A DNA stretch of 64,000 nt from Enoplosus armatus (lineage: Eukaryota; Chordata; Actinopteri; Centrarchiformes; Enoplosidae), in assembly GCF_043641665.1 (NCBI RefSeq), contig NC_092184.1:16428108-16492107 (forward strand). The letters are read 5' to 3'. Shown one piece after another: positions 10,205 to 24,716 of this stretch. Under the pieces are notes generated by a model that saw only the letters and a list, made by a program, of their open reading frames with translations, was not told the DNA's origin and searched no databases. The translations under genes were made by a program, and so were the position numbers. Numbering within the stretch: the stretch's first letter is position 1; each line of letters begins with the position of its first letter.

Positions 10205-13200
10205 AAAATGTAGAGCTAAATTTAGGGATACTGGTGTATGCTTAGAATAGTAAAATAACACCTGGTTTAACTGCAGCTGTCACTGTGCTTCATGCTCCAA
10301 CACTTCTGTCGTAGTCAGAAATATGCTGGACGATGCCACACTGTGCCTGAACCTCTTTGCTTTGCCGTGTTTGTCAGGTTCAGCTTTAACATTGTCTGTA
10401 AAGAGATAAGTGGAGACTGCAAGGTTTCTTACTCGAGTCATGCCTTCTTCTCTAATATTGCTCACTTACAGCATCAAATCTCTCCCTCTCTAGTTCCCTT
10501 CTCTGTATTCCCCTGTAATTTAGGTGTGAACTCCTACATTTGCAGCCGCTATGTTCTGCCTCGCCTTCTCCTTTATGCCCATCTCCCTCTTCCTCCTCTA
10601 CTGCCTCTTACCCCCTCAGGCACAGAAAATGATTCAACTTAAAATGAAAGTGTGACATTTAAATGAGCAAGAGCAAGAGCAAACAGAGGGAGAGAAAGAG
10701 AGAGAGGGTGAAAGGGGTAGACAAAGTCTGAGGGAAGAGGCTGATTAGGTAGAGGAAAAGACTAAGTACGAAAGCGTACGAAAGGGAAAATTAAATGGAA
10801 AGGATACACATTTAATCACAATCACAAGTATATACATGTCATTACAACTCTTGCATATATGGGAATTAATCGTCAAGATTTAAAAATAACTGGTAAATTA
10901 AAGGCTCCATACGAGAGTAGGTGAAAATATAGTTAAAGCAGAGTTCTTTAAGCTACCATATGTGTTTAAGCCCTTTACATTCTCCATCTAAGGTTAGTGC
11001 CTGAGCTTTACAAGCAAGTAAAGAACTCAATACTTTCCTCTCCTGATAGAGGACAACAGGAATCATGCTAAAATAAATGCAATGAAAAAGTGGCATTAAA
11101 GCCCTGCTTCACTGAAAAGCCCTTGGCCAGTAAATTAGTGCAAATGTATGTCGCTTGGACAAAAGTGTCTCTAAAATTAATAAAAGTAAATAAATATAAT
11201 TATATAATCACACGGTATGTAAAATGACTTTAAAATAGAGGAGGCGCCACTATGGCAGGAGTTTTGACCCCTCTGAATATGTATGTGTGACCATGTGACC
11301 AGTGTGTTTATGTCTCCCACATGGATAATAAAGACTTCTTTCCATCTTTCCATCTTTGACCAAAACCAAAATCATGATGAAAATAATTGCTGCATAAAAG
11401 TGTGGATCTATGATCTATAATATGATAAAGCAAAAACCTGTAAGTAAGAATTGTTTTATTTAGTCGACTTAAATTTATTTTATGCTTATGCACAAGCAAC
11501 TCAACATCTCCATGACAAGTGAGCAAATTTGACCCGCAGATAAAGACCATAATATGTGGTTGAAAGCTCTAGGAACCTTGAGTTAAGATTGTTTTCGTTC
11601 AAACTTGGTTCTGTGTTTGATACATTTGCAAAAGTAGATTTTATGGCTTCAGTAATGGACAAACATGGTGGCAAGCCATTCTGTAATACGCAAAACTGGA
11701 CGACCCGTCTTTCTATCAACTGATGATTCTTGTTCAGGCCCAGCAAAACTGAGAGAGAAAGAACAACCAAAGAGCTCTTCAAATAACTTATATTTCACAC
11801 AGTGAGGTATAACATGCTGAAGTGTCTCACATAACCCATGTGGATGTTTCCTTATGATTTGTACTTTACTCAGCCTACAGTGTCTAAGCCTAAGTGTGGT
11901 TATCTTGACAGTATCTCTCCTTTCATCTGACGTGAAGATATCGTTCCTTTTCACAGAGGAAATAAAATCTTTACTTCCCCTCACTGTCTCCACCTCTTCA
12001 GTCAGCGAGCTGACACAGCTTCATTTTAAGTCACATGTGAAATGTGGCTTACTAAATTGAGATGTGAAAAGAGCCATTTCATTTTAAACAAAGTGGCACA
12101 TAAAGGAGTTTCCAAAAAGAGTAAAACCAAAGTTCTCTGAAGTCAAAGAATTATGCTTTGGGTCCAGAAGTCAGATATTTACAGAATACAGAGTTTCTGT
12201 TTTTGTGGTACACTGGGTCACTACAGTAGCAAATAGATGAGTGCTTCGTGTTTAGATGTTGTACTACATATCATATTTCAGACTCAAATGCTTATTGACA
12301 TGAGATTATTGACGTAAATGTAAACACAAATAGAGAAATCCGTTTTCAATAAGGGTTTGACTTTATCAATAGTTATCCTTATTTCTTTTGTGACAAATGT
12401 CAACATCTCCTTTCAGCTCTGTTGCTCAGGGATGTAACAAAACATAAACCCGAGGATTACACATGGCTGGGAAAAGGTCAAATTCTCAAGAACTGAGATG
12501 TTTTTTTGTTTTTAAGGCGACAAATGGTTTGTTGCCTCATCTTGTGGGTTACTAAAAACCAATAAAAGAGAATTTAAAGTTTTGGGAGCTTTAATCCAGC
12601 GTGTGGATACTGTCCATTTTTATTCTCCTACTCAGAAACAATAGCTTAGCAACAACATGTGTGAAAGCCTAAGGTGACAAAAAGCTGCTGAACACACTGG
12701 CTCATTTGTTAAACAAACAAAAAAAGCTGAATCTGTATACCCAGTGGTGAACAGGTGTCAAAATGGATTTGTGTTTCCCTCTTACCTTCTTTCTCCATGC
12801 CATTGCTAAAAAAAACAAAGATGACTTGTTTTTCAGGTTTTCACGGTTTAATAATAAATAGATGAATAATACATATGAATCTTTAGATGCCTAACCTGAA
12901 AACAGGACTGAATGATTGATTGATTGTTGACGTTTACTTCAAACAAAATGTGTCATTCAAGCTGTGTCTAGACAGACATTTATAGGCTTCTAAATAAATG
13001 AGTGCAGTTAAGATTGAATCTCAAAAATAAAATATAAATATCTGTCCATCAGGCTGTCATTTGTAATTGTAAAACCTCAAAGATGGCTCTCTTTCTGTGA
13101 TGTGATAATGTTTCAACTGGAGAGAACAGCTGTTTCTTTCATTCTATGCATTTGACGTGTGATCGGAAATACAAGCGCATCAACCAAAGATAGAGTCCTG

Positions 13201-13260
13201 GACACAAGTCGTTTGTTAATTTTGTACAATTGCTAACATGTGAATTGACTGTTCAATAAA
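10205..13260. other. unique non-coding sequence with a GA-rich patch
   Basis: No gene recognised. A purine-rich patch lies at 10660-10740 (GAGCAAGAGCAAGAGC, then GAGAGAAAGAGAGAGAGGG). A short TAATAAAGACTTCTTTCCATC word near 11329 resembles a LINE tail but is too short to call. Confidence 0.5.
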
Positions 13261-16229
13261 CCCCTCCCACAAACAGCGATTGTCCAATCATAGCTGAGAA
13301 ACTACAACTAGGCACAGCAAGCCTGTCGAGCTTTGAGTCTTTCTGCTTGTTGAAGCCGTATGCATGGAGCTGTAGTAAGAGCGATACTCCGTATAAAGAC
13401 TTATTTTTACCCTCTCCAAAACCAAAAATACAAGAGAGAAAGTATAAGGAATGGATTGAACTGTGTGTTTATCTGCTCTAACATGGGTTGCAAATGGTAG
13501 CATGTCTGGCTAACTAGCTCACTGCCTCCGGTAGTAACCTAACCCAGCGTTACTTCTGTTCAGGACTCGCACATCCACTATGTAGACGTACGTAAGGTGT
13601 TTCAGTTGTGAAATATTACAGCCTTCGCTGGCTCTGTAGCTGCGGGGTAGAAGTGTACATTACATACAACACACAAATTGAGGTAATTTGTGTCATAGTG
13701 AGTAGGCTGATTTGGCAAGTGCAAAGAGGATATCACTTAGCTTGAAGACTTTTAAAAGCATAATCCAGAGGCTTTTTTCATGTTTCTTTTTCTGAATTTA
13801 GGACGCAATCTAATGCCTCTGACATCCTAATGATGTCTTTTTCCTTATACTCTTATGTTGACGGGCACAGTATTTAGAAGCCCTTCATACGAATATCCCT
13901 CTTCTTTTCCCAGAGCAGACACTGAATACGTGAAGAGTTTTGTTCCAAAATGAAATATCGACCATTGGTAATGTCACTTAAAGAAAAACTGTGTTTTTTT
14001 TTACTTGATGTTAAAATAGTTGTGAGCAGACAAAATACATAAATACATAAATAGTTTTGCTTCAGAATGAAAAAAGCACAGGTATCCAGTAATAGTGATA
14101 GACTTTACATTGACAATAAAGTCTTCCTATGTCTATGGTAACAAGACTTCATCCTCAGGCAGACTGTCTTGATTCGATATAGATAAGGGCATGTCCAGAA
14201 GTACTGAAAACAGGAAATAAAAGCATGTCAATTGTGATAAGAAGCAACCTGCTCCGTGCTAGAGTGACTCAAGTGGTAAAATCCTGACTCTCAGGCATGG
14301 CACATCTGTGCTTTAGTAACCGAAAGAAGTGGAGCAGCAATCAGGCTTATAGAGGCTTTATGACTGTGCCACGATAGAGAATATTGTCATTCAAACATCT
14401 ATGGATGATATCAAACTGGCAGATGTGGTCCATCATGAGAGCAAGTGAGGGCACAAATGATGCCTGTTTTCTTCAGCAATTTAGCTTTTTATTAGCTTTT
14501 TTTCCCATCTACATTCATATGCAGATATTTATAATAATATAATAATGAAAAAGAAGAAGTCTTGGCCTGGATATCTGTTAACTGTTATCCGGATAGCCAC
14601 TGGCTTTTTTTTTCTGGGTGCCTCAGGTGACTGACTGACTGACTGGAGCTTGTTGAAACACAAGATAACTTTTGAGACAAATACTCTTCTCAAACAAATT
14701 GGGAAAAGCAAGCTAATACATTATTTCAAGTTACAAATGACGGCAGAAGCACTTTTATCTTTGAGACACTTTCTGTTAACTTTTGAGCACCTTGCACATT
14801 TCTTCATCTTCTGATTTCTATGACACAATACTGGAAAATGCAAATGAAGCATCCTAAAAGATACGAGAGGGGCAGTCACATATTAGTTACATTTTTCAAT
14901 TCATGAGTCACTGGTGAGGCAGCGCTCCCTACTGTGCTGAGTCAACGCCCCGTTTGCAGACCCAGAGCAAATCAAAAAGTGTTTTTAAAGTTCAACTAAA
15001 ATATTCAGAATATTGTGTATCCCCCTTGATATTTTGCTTGCATTTTCTCATCCTTTGACACACAGAGATCAGAGCAGATGCTGAGCATTAGTTAACAATA
15101 TTCTCTCGTCACAGCAAATGGGCAGCATCAGACACAGAGGCATCATATTTTCAATCTATTCAATGTTTCCCCCTAATCCCAGCAAGTCCCTTGTATGAAA
15201 TTACATTCAGAGCATAAAGCAAAACCAAAAACGCTGCACTTTTCCATAATTCAGATATATTGTATCTTGTAGGCTCAAACATGTCGCTGTAAAGTTTTTA
15301 CTTGTTAGTTTGTGAATGTGTTAGTGTGTATATATATTGCAAACTATTGTAAAAAGTAAAATAGAAAGAATAATCCACGCCTCCAGTCAATTTATACATG
15401 CTCCCTTTCAAAACACCCTTCCTATTATTACTGCCTGACCTGTATTTCATTTGATTTGTTATGTCTCATTTAGCAGAGTGACAAAAGTGACAGCACACTG
15501 CTACATCATGAGGCCATAATGTACCAAGCAGCTGCTAATAAATGTACTGGTCGAAGAAGGAGTGGTCTGGATGATCCGTTCTCCAAAACAGGCCTGTTCC
15601 TGTTGCAGAGTTACTGATACCCCTCTCCATGTAGCCGTTCAGAACCACACATTCAGCTAATTAGCTTAGCACATTAGCAATTTGTAAGCCTTATAAAGGA
15701 GCCTATCAGCAGCCGCCCATTCCCACTGTGGGAAACCAAGACTCTGCATGGTTTTATCCTTGTTCCTTTCCACTTTATGTCCCAGTAATTGTCTCTATAA
15801 TGTGTTTAATTTATATCTGTGTTATCTCCTCATTTCAACATGTCTCCAGGCAATGCACTCTGCTCAACCAACACCATTCTTTCTATTTAGTCAGGTCTTC
15901 CAGGTCAATGTGGAGAGAGAGCTTTGGAGCCATTAGTCAGCAGTTCAGGACTTTTTTTCCCCCCTCCACATTAATTTGCCCTCACTGACACATAGATACA
16001 TGCATCCAAACAACACAGCTGCTGCCTTTTCCGAAGCATATACCTGCAGTCACCCATCCAAGCTTTCAGGCGGGTACAGTAGAGCAGATTAGCTCACTTC
16101 CATGAAGTGAAGTAACTTCCTCTTCATTTTAAAAGTGGTGCTGCTCCATGCTGTACCGTATAGTATATGTTGCAATATGCTGTAACATACTGCAACATAG
16201 GAGACAATAATTACTGTCCTCTCCGTCTT
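13261..16229. other. unique non-coding sequence
   Basis: No gene recognised. Around 13255-13310 a CCCCTCCC word, ATTGTCCAATCA (a CCAAT-type box) and several CpGs lie close together, and at 13500-13660 the sequence is again CpG-bearing; there is no TATA box or open frame to support a promoter. A (TGAC)4 run lies at about 14629-14644. At about 15655-15680 a CTAATTAG homeodomain-type palindrome lies in an AT-rich, well-balanced stretch that could be a conserved non-coding element. Confidence 0.4.
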
Positions 16230-16241
16230 GGGGGGGGGGGG
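16230..16241 (+). repeat. poly-G run (12)
   Basis: Twelve consecutive G residues. Confidence 0.95.
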
Positions 16242-18249
16242 CATCTAATCACATACACCCTGGTGCTGATAACGAAATATTTTAAGTTTTACTCATGAGT
16301 TTACAGTTTATCGCCTTTGTTGGCATGTCATGGCCATGAAATGTAATTCTCACACAGCAGTGAAAGTATTAATTTCCACTGCCTGGTTCAGGAGTTGTAT
16401 GAGCGTACATTGCATTGTTGTTGTTCTGCATTGGAGCTGAGGACACCAGAGCGCATAAGTGGCGGGTGAAGAGAGCGAAAGGTGAAAAGAAAATGCACAC
16501 TTTTCCCTATTTGTATTTCATAAGGTATGGTCTACTCCTGTGCTTGATATTCGTGAGCATGCCAGTGCAGTGACCAGCAAGAAATGTTTCATCAGGTCTG
16601 GTTCCAACCTACAGAAAAAAAGGAATCTCCATTTCAGCCTAACTTGGAAATCTACGTGTGGCACATTTTACCCTTTGCCACAAACCGTGGCCCTTGGACT
16701 GCACTATCTGTGCCCGTCAGCCACACATCAACGGCCAGGGAGAGTGAGGTGACTTTTAAGTCGTGGTGGAGAAGAGTTTCTGTGTAGACAGCTGCTTGGA
16801 GAGCCCGTCATCATCCTTTGGAGCCAAGCAGTTGGTAGACAGATTAAGAGATGAGATGTTGTTACTGCCAGGTTTTAAATCCACCAGTGGTCTTGCAGTG
16901 TGCATAGCGTAGTGAAAATCCTGCCAACGAAGCCCATTCCAACAGCATAAAGATTTGGCGGTGACAAGATGGCCAGAATAGATGAGTCCCCCACTTAGGC
17001 TTGAAATAGATGTGCATGGGAACATCCATTTCCACAGGGAGAACCTACTGTGTGGGACATCCATAAAGTAATGTAATTTCTGCATTATCCCGTGGAATTG
17101 ATTCCACCATTCTCAGCCATGCCATTCTCAGAAAAGTCAAGCTTTTCTTGAACAAATCACGAGGACTGGATCATACTTGTGTTTCTTATTTCTAAAGATT
17201 ACAATGTTACTGTTTTATGTTTTAAAGAGACTGAAATAAACATTTTGGTTTTCAGGAATGGCAAAGTAAAAAAAATTCTGCTGCTGCCACCCCAGCTCTT
17301 CTATATTCCCTTCGGAATTTGATGCTTATTACAAGATTTGACCTTATTTAGCTCCAATTAGTGTAACTTAAACACATTTAAAGAAAGAACCAGCAATATG
17401 CTTTTTTATCTAAATTTGCTTGGACAGCTAGTTCTGTGCTTGAGGCTTGTTGAAGCTTTAGCGCAAGGTCCTGGCATGTTTAATACTCCAACATAAACCA
17501 AGCCGCTGCAATATGCCTAGACTTAAAAGTTGTGATAGATGCAGAGGTATTTCATTAATTAAAGGTCTCCTGTTGAGCTAGGGTACAGTCACAGCCAATA
17601 CTTTCTGATAAAAGATGTCATGGTTCTTTCAACTGTTCAAAAGACTGTCTGATAATGAAAACTTAATTTCATACCCACAGAAGTGCACCATAGTATGACC
17701 TGACTATTCTAGCACTTGGCACAAAACAATCCACAGAATCAGTTTGCATGCCTCTTTTCACATGAAAAATATTCATTATTAGCTGGTAATGTGTGGCCAT
17801 TTTCATTGCTGTTTGTATGGATTGTTAATTCTATAGTAAATCAATAAAAATAATAGTTTTGATTTAACCAAAACAGTGACACTTTCAGAAATATCAAAAA
17901 TGATGATTGAGGGCACGGCCCACTAATACAATCTAAAGTGTGTGGCTCTGAAGGCAGTCAGTTCAGGAATAGGAACAGCTGACCTGAATCACAGGTGATG
18001 CAGAGAGATTGGCAGCAGGTCAATGGCAGCATATGTGTCAGTCTCTGAAATCAAAGACAATCTGCAGGGATTCTGTCTGGTATACACAGTGATTCACCTT
18101 GCGTGTCTGCAAGGTGGTTTCTTCTGTGCAAGCAGGAGTTTTGGAGGACAGCAGATTATAATTTAAACGTGAAGTAGTGGATTTAGTCTTTTCATGGGAA
18201 AATATGGTTTAAGTAAAACCAAAAAAAGGGTATCCTTTTAAATAAAACG
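16242..18249. other. unique non-coding sequence
   Basis: No gene or repeat recognised. Short open frames at 16540-17085 on both strands overlap each other and carry no motif. Confidence 0.5.
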
Positions 18250-18310
18250 TGGTAAATGGTGAATGGACTGCACTTTTTTACTTTCGCGGTCTAAAGTTGA
18301 GTGTGCGAAT
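18250..18310 (-). mobile_element. fragment of a fish SINE/LINE-type repeat end
   Basis: Reads GGTAAATGGTGAATGGACTG then CAC. In reverse complement this is the GTGCAGTCCATTCACCATTTACC ending that also closes the better-preserved repeat at 44664-44796 (GTGCAGCCATTTACTATTTA). Only the outermost 25 bases or so are clear; the expected GCGC word further in is decayed. Confidence 0.5.
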
Positions 18311-21300
18311 AAATGTATTTAAATAAGTAATAAGTAAAAATGGCAAACAAAGTGATTTAAGAACACAGGGTTGCTGTGAAGATAAAATATTAAAAGAAAC
18401 TTATTTAGCAGCTGTTAAAGCAGAGTAGAGTATGGTGGTAGTCTAATTAATTGCAGAATATCAATGTATTTCCAGACAAACATTGCAAGATAGAGATACC
18501 AAAATTGAATTGAAACAGAATAAAGGTTATTTCGTATGATCATGATGTTAATGCAGTTGCCAGGGAGTAGTTCAGGGATACTGTAGTGGAGCTTAGATCT
18601 ACTATTTGTAATAAAAAACTGGTGAACCTGGTGAACAATGTATATTTATGTATGTTTTACATGCTGAAAAATGTTCCTTGCTATAAAACCTGTCCTGTAT
18701 AATATAATGAATGCGTTTTTTCTTTACATTCGCGCCTGTGATCAGAAAAGTCAATATAAATAAACACAACTCCAAGGTGGTGTCTATTATGGGTCGAAAT
18801 TGAGCTGTGAATATAATGGACGTACAGTAGGGAAGGCTAAATGAATGAATGCATGGACAAAATGACTGTGGCCCCGGCAAGAGCTTGGCCCAATCACTGA
18901 AAATCACTCAGACAGTGTTGAGGCACTTTAGTTTAGAGCTGTGATGGAAAATGCTATCACCCTCTGGAGGTCTTGTTTGACCTCTGTCAGCAATTTCATA
19001 TTTCTTGTCCTGTCTGTCTGGAAGACGGAGACTTGTCGTAAGGACCAGGGCCTCTGCGTTTTATTACATCACTTGCTCTAAGAGTGTTGAACGTGACCTG
19101 GACTTGTCTGGATCCAGATTACACGCAATGAATGAACATTTTTACTGGTGAGGAGAAATACAATTTTTTTACTTTAACTTTGATACTTTGACTTAATTTC
19201 TCTGAAACCAAACCAAAACTCAGCCTGAACTCTAAATGTATGCCTTAACATTAAAATGCCCGGGTGTTATGGTAAATACCAACAAGATTTCCCAACATTT
19301 GAGAAATCATCCTTGTTAGGACATTTGGTATTAGCACATACAGCACACACACCGAAAGAAGGCGGCTTTCATGGTTTGAGAGGCGTTGATAATTTGAGTT
19401 GAAATGAGCTTGTCTTCATTAATGACAGTCACTGCTAAACCGTTTATCTTCATATACCCAGGTTACTGTGCTAAAATGACTCCCTCCATGCAATTCCTAC
19501 TAATAGCTCTCTTTAATGTCAAAGAGAGAGCACAGCCTCGGAGGAGAGTGCTTTCTTTCTGTCTTTGATACATCTAAAATATACATGATGCATGCATGTG
19601 AGGAAATGTTGTCAAAAGGTGAACACTGAAACACAGCAAAAGCCACGGACTTGTTTCTCTTCAGTTCCTGGTTGTCCTTACAACCCATGTAAGGTGATGA
19701 CAGGTGTGAGCTAATTCATGTAATTCAGTCAGCTTGAATGTGAATCAAAGTAGAAAAGGACACAAATGATGAGAACAAAGTGAGCTCAGTGTGGTCATGC
19801 ATGGGGACTTTGCTGTGCTAAGCAAGGAACACAGTGTATAATCTTAAACTGCACCATCTATGCTCCTCATCATGAACTGCACACAGGCAATGCTAGCAGC
19901 AAGAAATATTAATATTGTTTTGGGTGAATGTGTGTTACGACATTACAACTGCAATGAATGCAATGTATTTCACATAGTTCCTACAGTTCAGAAAAATGTG
20001 TTTAGGATATGCAAAGTCTCATTCTTACACATTAGCATAAAAAGATAAACATAAAAAGAAGAAAATTATAGCAAATGCATAAATAATGAGCCGTGTTAAC
20101 TGTATTAACATACTGTATTAACGACAGCACAGAGAGGTGATAGAGGACGTGTTAAATATGAAATAGACAGGCAACCACTTAGTGCGGAGTCCTTTAATCC
20201 CTGTGGCACATAGAATATTAACAGGAGTGTGGACAACATGCTTAACAATGGACCTCCAGCTTATTCTGGACAGCGAAATGATATATACTGCACCAATGCA
20301 TGAACAAGATGTGCAAAGATGTTTTCAGTCAATTACTGTATTTAACCAATAGAATTAGTGTACTACAAAAACACATGCATCGAAATATCTGCAGCATAAC
20401 AAGCCAAAAACACCATCAGAGAAACCCACAATAACAATCCAAGGAGCCTCAGCTCTTACACGTGTTCAAACAGTAGATACTACCTCTAATGGGAGGTTTA
20501 ATACTCTCTTTGGGTTTTTCTAAGTATTTTAATTTAATTTGTGTGTTTTGTGTTTCAAAAGGAGGGGTTTTGTCTGTTTAATGCTGCTTTTGTGCTCTGT
20601 TATCCATGTAGGATTTGTTTGGGGACAAGGACATTGTATTTGTGTTACAGCACTGCTCCTCTTGGGATTTTGAATTTTTTTTATGCAGCTTGTAAGAGGG
20701 CAAACACAACGACGTCCACGAGGCTGATGTCCCAGTGGTCGTGGCAGGCTATTAATGGTGCTTTGCTTCTGAATGGGTATTGTATGGTGCACATGAATAA
20801 AAAAAAGTAGTCCCTGAGGTTTGCATTGTGTTTAAGTGCAATCATTGGCATTTTCTTGAATATGCTAGGTAGCTGTAGCACAGCACAGTGGGCATAGTAT
20901 AAAGTGCAAATGGGATGATCACTGGTAGGTTTGGTTCTTTGATTGCACTCTTACTGTATATCTACTGTATATATTTACAGAAATTTGAAAGTTAAATTAT
21001 GTTTTCAGAATAGATGTAAGGGGTCTGCTGACTCTGCCTTAAGCTCTTAAATCTTTAGTTTTTAAGGGCCAGACCCTGGACGCCAGTAACACTTCTATCT
21101 ATTTTTATTCATCATCTTGCGAGGTCAGGCTGAGACACAGCTTGCTGTTCAAACAAGTAAACTCATAATGTTGCTCTTGGGCGGGTGCGAGGAAGCCTTG
21201 TAACAAATCCAGTAACTTCAGTATTTTGTCATGAGGTAACATACAGTCTTTTTATCGCAACACAGTTAATAAAGCTGCAGCTGTTTGTCTCTGGTGAGTT

Positions 21301-24300
21301 CCAGCTAACATGCTCAATGAAGTTCCAGTTCAGTGGCTCTTAATTCTGGTTCTCAAGGGGACTAGAGCACTTTGATTCTTCATTCTGGTCATCAAATCAA
21401 GAAGTGAGTAACACCTGGGACACAAGGTGTATGCAATTTACTACAGTACCCAACAGGATTGAAGACCAGCAGTACTCCCCCCAAGGCTCAGGACTGTGAG
21501 GAGCCAGTGTGTGGGTAAATTGGAGGCCCGAATTGAGTGTGTTTTTTAAACTAATTTGCATAATTTCCTCTATACTTAAGATGTATCTAGACAGGCATTT
21601 AATTACACATTGGAACTCACTTTGAACGTTTTAAATATCCTGTTAACTTTTGCAAGCAGCAAGTTTCCAGATAATAGAAACACAACTGGAGTCAAACTAC
21701 AGTCCAGAACACGCTGCTGCCCTCTGACATGCACCAAGACAGCCCACCCCATAATAGCGGCACTTTTTTGAGAGTTGCTTCCTTGCTTGGCACATCCTAG
21801 TTATTGGACCATGACTTCTGCTCTTGTCAGGTGATAGCACGTCCTCTCGAGTGCTCTGGTCGCTGTCACGATTAGGTGGAAGGGAAACTTATTGTTGAAG
21901 TGGAAAGAAACCAAACCTTTGCAACCGACACTGTCGGATATTAAAAAAAAAACATTGTTTGGTGAGCCGTAGCTGGAGAGGCTTTTCAGGTGAGCAAACT
22001 TGCCACATAACACAAACAAGAATCCAAGGCAGCACTCCGCCTTTACTTTATATTATAGCTATATAATATGTTGTGGACCTGCTGATGTGTCATGTTTGCA
22101 GCGATGCTTACTGGTGCAAAGTGCATCACAAGACAAGAATATTCAGCTTAACTCTCACGGACCTTTATAATACTTTTAGTGACACCACTGATGTTGTTTC
22201 GGATGAGTTTGCTCAGGGTACCCCAGGTGTGCCTTATTCCACTGAATATACTTTCATTATTGCTTCAAGGGTGTTGCTGTTGTTTGGATGAATATCTATT
22301 CAACTGTTAAATTTATTTAAGTTCCCGTAATAATTTCACTTTGGGCAAACTGTACGCTACTTACAAATATAACAAACATAAAAATCACATCAGACTCAGT
22401 ATGGGAAGATATTCAGTATTAAATGATGTTATTTGGGATCAGGGGAAAAAAAACACAAAATGCTTGTTTGTCCATGCCCTCTAGAACAGCATACTGTATA
22501 TATGCATTTTCTGATCTGATGCCACTATCGACAGGACAACACAGTTTCTCAAAGCAAAAAAGCACCGTTGGAAAAATAAATCTGGTTTTGGTTGGGAACA
22601 ATGGCAGTCATGGTTAAAAGAAACATTGAATCCAATGTGTCAGCGGGCCTGTAAAGCTCATTGACACACTGCATGTCGTACTGGGCGATACAAATACATA
22701 TTACTATTAAGTTCAATACCAGTTCCTGTGAAAAGAGGTGACGAAGAAGAAAAAGTCTCAGTCAGAGGCTTCGGAGAAAAAACAGATGTTATCCATTGCC
22801 CATATGATGATAGCATCATGCTGTATGTAACACAGGCAGTAGAGCAGTTTTATTGATTTCAAAGGAAATCATTCTTTCATTGGATGATTGCAATGTGTAA
22901 CACCTGCTGTCTGTAACAGAGCCTGGGGGATAAGGTTTGGGACCACCTTGGAAGGCACACTGGACAGGAGCATCCATCAAATCTCATAAATTATTCACAG
23001 TTTCAACTTGATCATAGGATCCACACAGCCACACAATGCCTGGAGGAAAAATCAGTCCTTGTTTTCCTCCCGCTGGCTTTGGATCTTGTCTGTCACTTTG
23101 TATGGAAATGCAGATGCTTAAGCAGCAAACCTGAAAATAAGCAATTAGCAGCATCAACCACCTTACTCTCAACAACTGGAGTTTTCTCGAAGGGTTTCTC
23201 GCTATTGATGCTGAAATTGTCCTTGGTGGTGTTCCCTGTCTGTAATCCCCAGAGAGCCTGAGTTGCCATTCCTTCTCTGCTGCTTTTCTCAACATTTCTT
23301 CTCCCCTTACACACCTTTCCCCCTTTCCTCTTGGTTCTCACTCGTGGTTTTCTTTTCCTCTGTTTTCTTTGTCTTCTTTTTCAAGTCCTGTGTTTGCATC
23401 TAATAAGTGTAGCCGGTTGTTCTGTATTCAGCGCACATCCCATCTCTCCATTACCTTGTCAGTACCATCGGACAAGCACCTGCCTACTGATGAGGGAAAG
23501 AGAGACGGTGAAAGAGGAAAGGAAGGCAGGAGTCCAACAGCTGGGGATTATAGATATGGGTCAGGAAGGGGACATTACAAGATACAAGAAGATAAGCAGC
23601 TACATTAACAAACTCACAGAGACAGTTTGCAGTTGACATGTCAACAGGCACATATGCACACATAAGTACTATACAAGTAAATCCCCAATTACATGTGATA
23701 CAGATTATTTTTTCTGTTCTAAATTGTTTACTGTGGACTTTTTCCCTATAGGCCTCTAGGCCACTAATTGGACATGGTGGAAAAAGTGTTATTTCTAATA
23801 GCCGGAGGGTCAGTAGGTAAGGGTTTATTTTATGTATTTCCAACATTCAGGGTTGAAATCCTTATAAATGTATTAATCAATATTATATGATAGGGGGTAT
23901 GCACATTGACATAATGTCAGTTCCACTTGCAAATGAGCTTAAGCGCTGATTTTCCGCATGCACTCATTCCAACTGTTCCTAGTTTCACATTTTAGTCCCC
24001 GTTTTTTTAAGGGTCTCTCTCCAATCAAGTGTGCTTCTTCATTGCCAACGAGGAAATTAATTGAAATTTCTTGAAAAAACTGAGGAAGGCCTAGTGTTTG
24101 TGACTGATGATTTTCTAATCATACATGAATAATATGACTGAAAGCCAGGGTTGGCATTAATTTATGTATAAGGCAAAACTGACATTCTTTTCAATATATT
24201 TCTTAACATGTTAATTAACATACCAAATAACCTACCAAAGTATACTTACTCTGCAAACGTTATTTTCTATTTGAGTTTTGGTTCTTCACAACTGCAGCAC

Positions 24301-24640
24301 TTTTTTTTTTTACAGTGTTTCTCCAACATATTTTCACAGCTTTCAAATTCGTCACTGTTCTCCTGACATATTTAGTTTCCAGGTTTGAAATCTTGTAAAT
24401 GGTGATCTGAAAACTGGTGTGCATATGTTGGGAAAAAAGAAACGTTGAAACCTGAGTTTCGAAAGGGCGAATCTTTATTTTGAAACTTTTGCGGACGTAC
24501 ATTTGCACTCGTATTGCAGACTGTTCTTTCAGAGCTGAGTTTACAACACCCACTTTTCAGAGATCTACCCAAATCAGATTGTTTTCTGATTTCCAGTATT
24601 ATCTGATTAGTTGTAATTAATCCCTTAATCCTAATTAATT
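18311..24640. other. long unique non-coding stretch
   Basis: Over 6 kb without a recognisable gene, RNA or transposon. Open frames are all below about 120 codons, overlap on both strands and lack motifs. No microsatellite longer than a few units occurs, which makes it the quietest part of the window. Confidence 0.5.
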
Positions 24641-24644
24641 TTCT

Positions 24645-24716
24645 CTTTTTTTCTTAGGCTTCTCTTTCTTTGTCTTTTTTTCTTTCTGCCTCCATTTTTC
24701 TTTCTTTTTTTCTTTG
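24645..24716. repeat. TTTC/TTTCT pyrimidine tract
   Basis: Almost pure T and C (TCTTTCTTTGTC, TTTTTTTCTTTCTG, TTTTCTTTCTTTTTTTC). Confidence 0.85.

Noticed and set aside
15890..15940. Exon-like word after TTTCTATTTAG (QVFQVNVERELWS)
   Set aside because: The acceptor is weak, the frame stops soon after and no donor follows.
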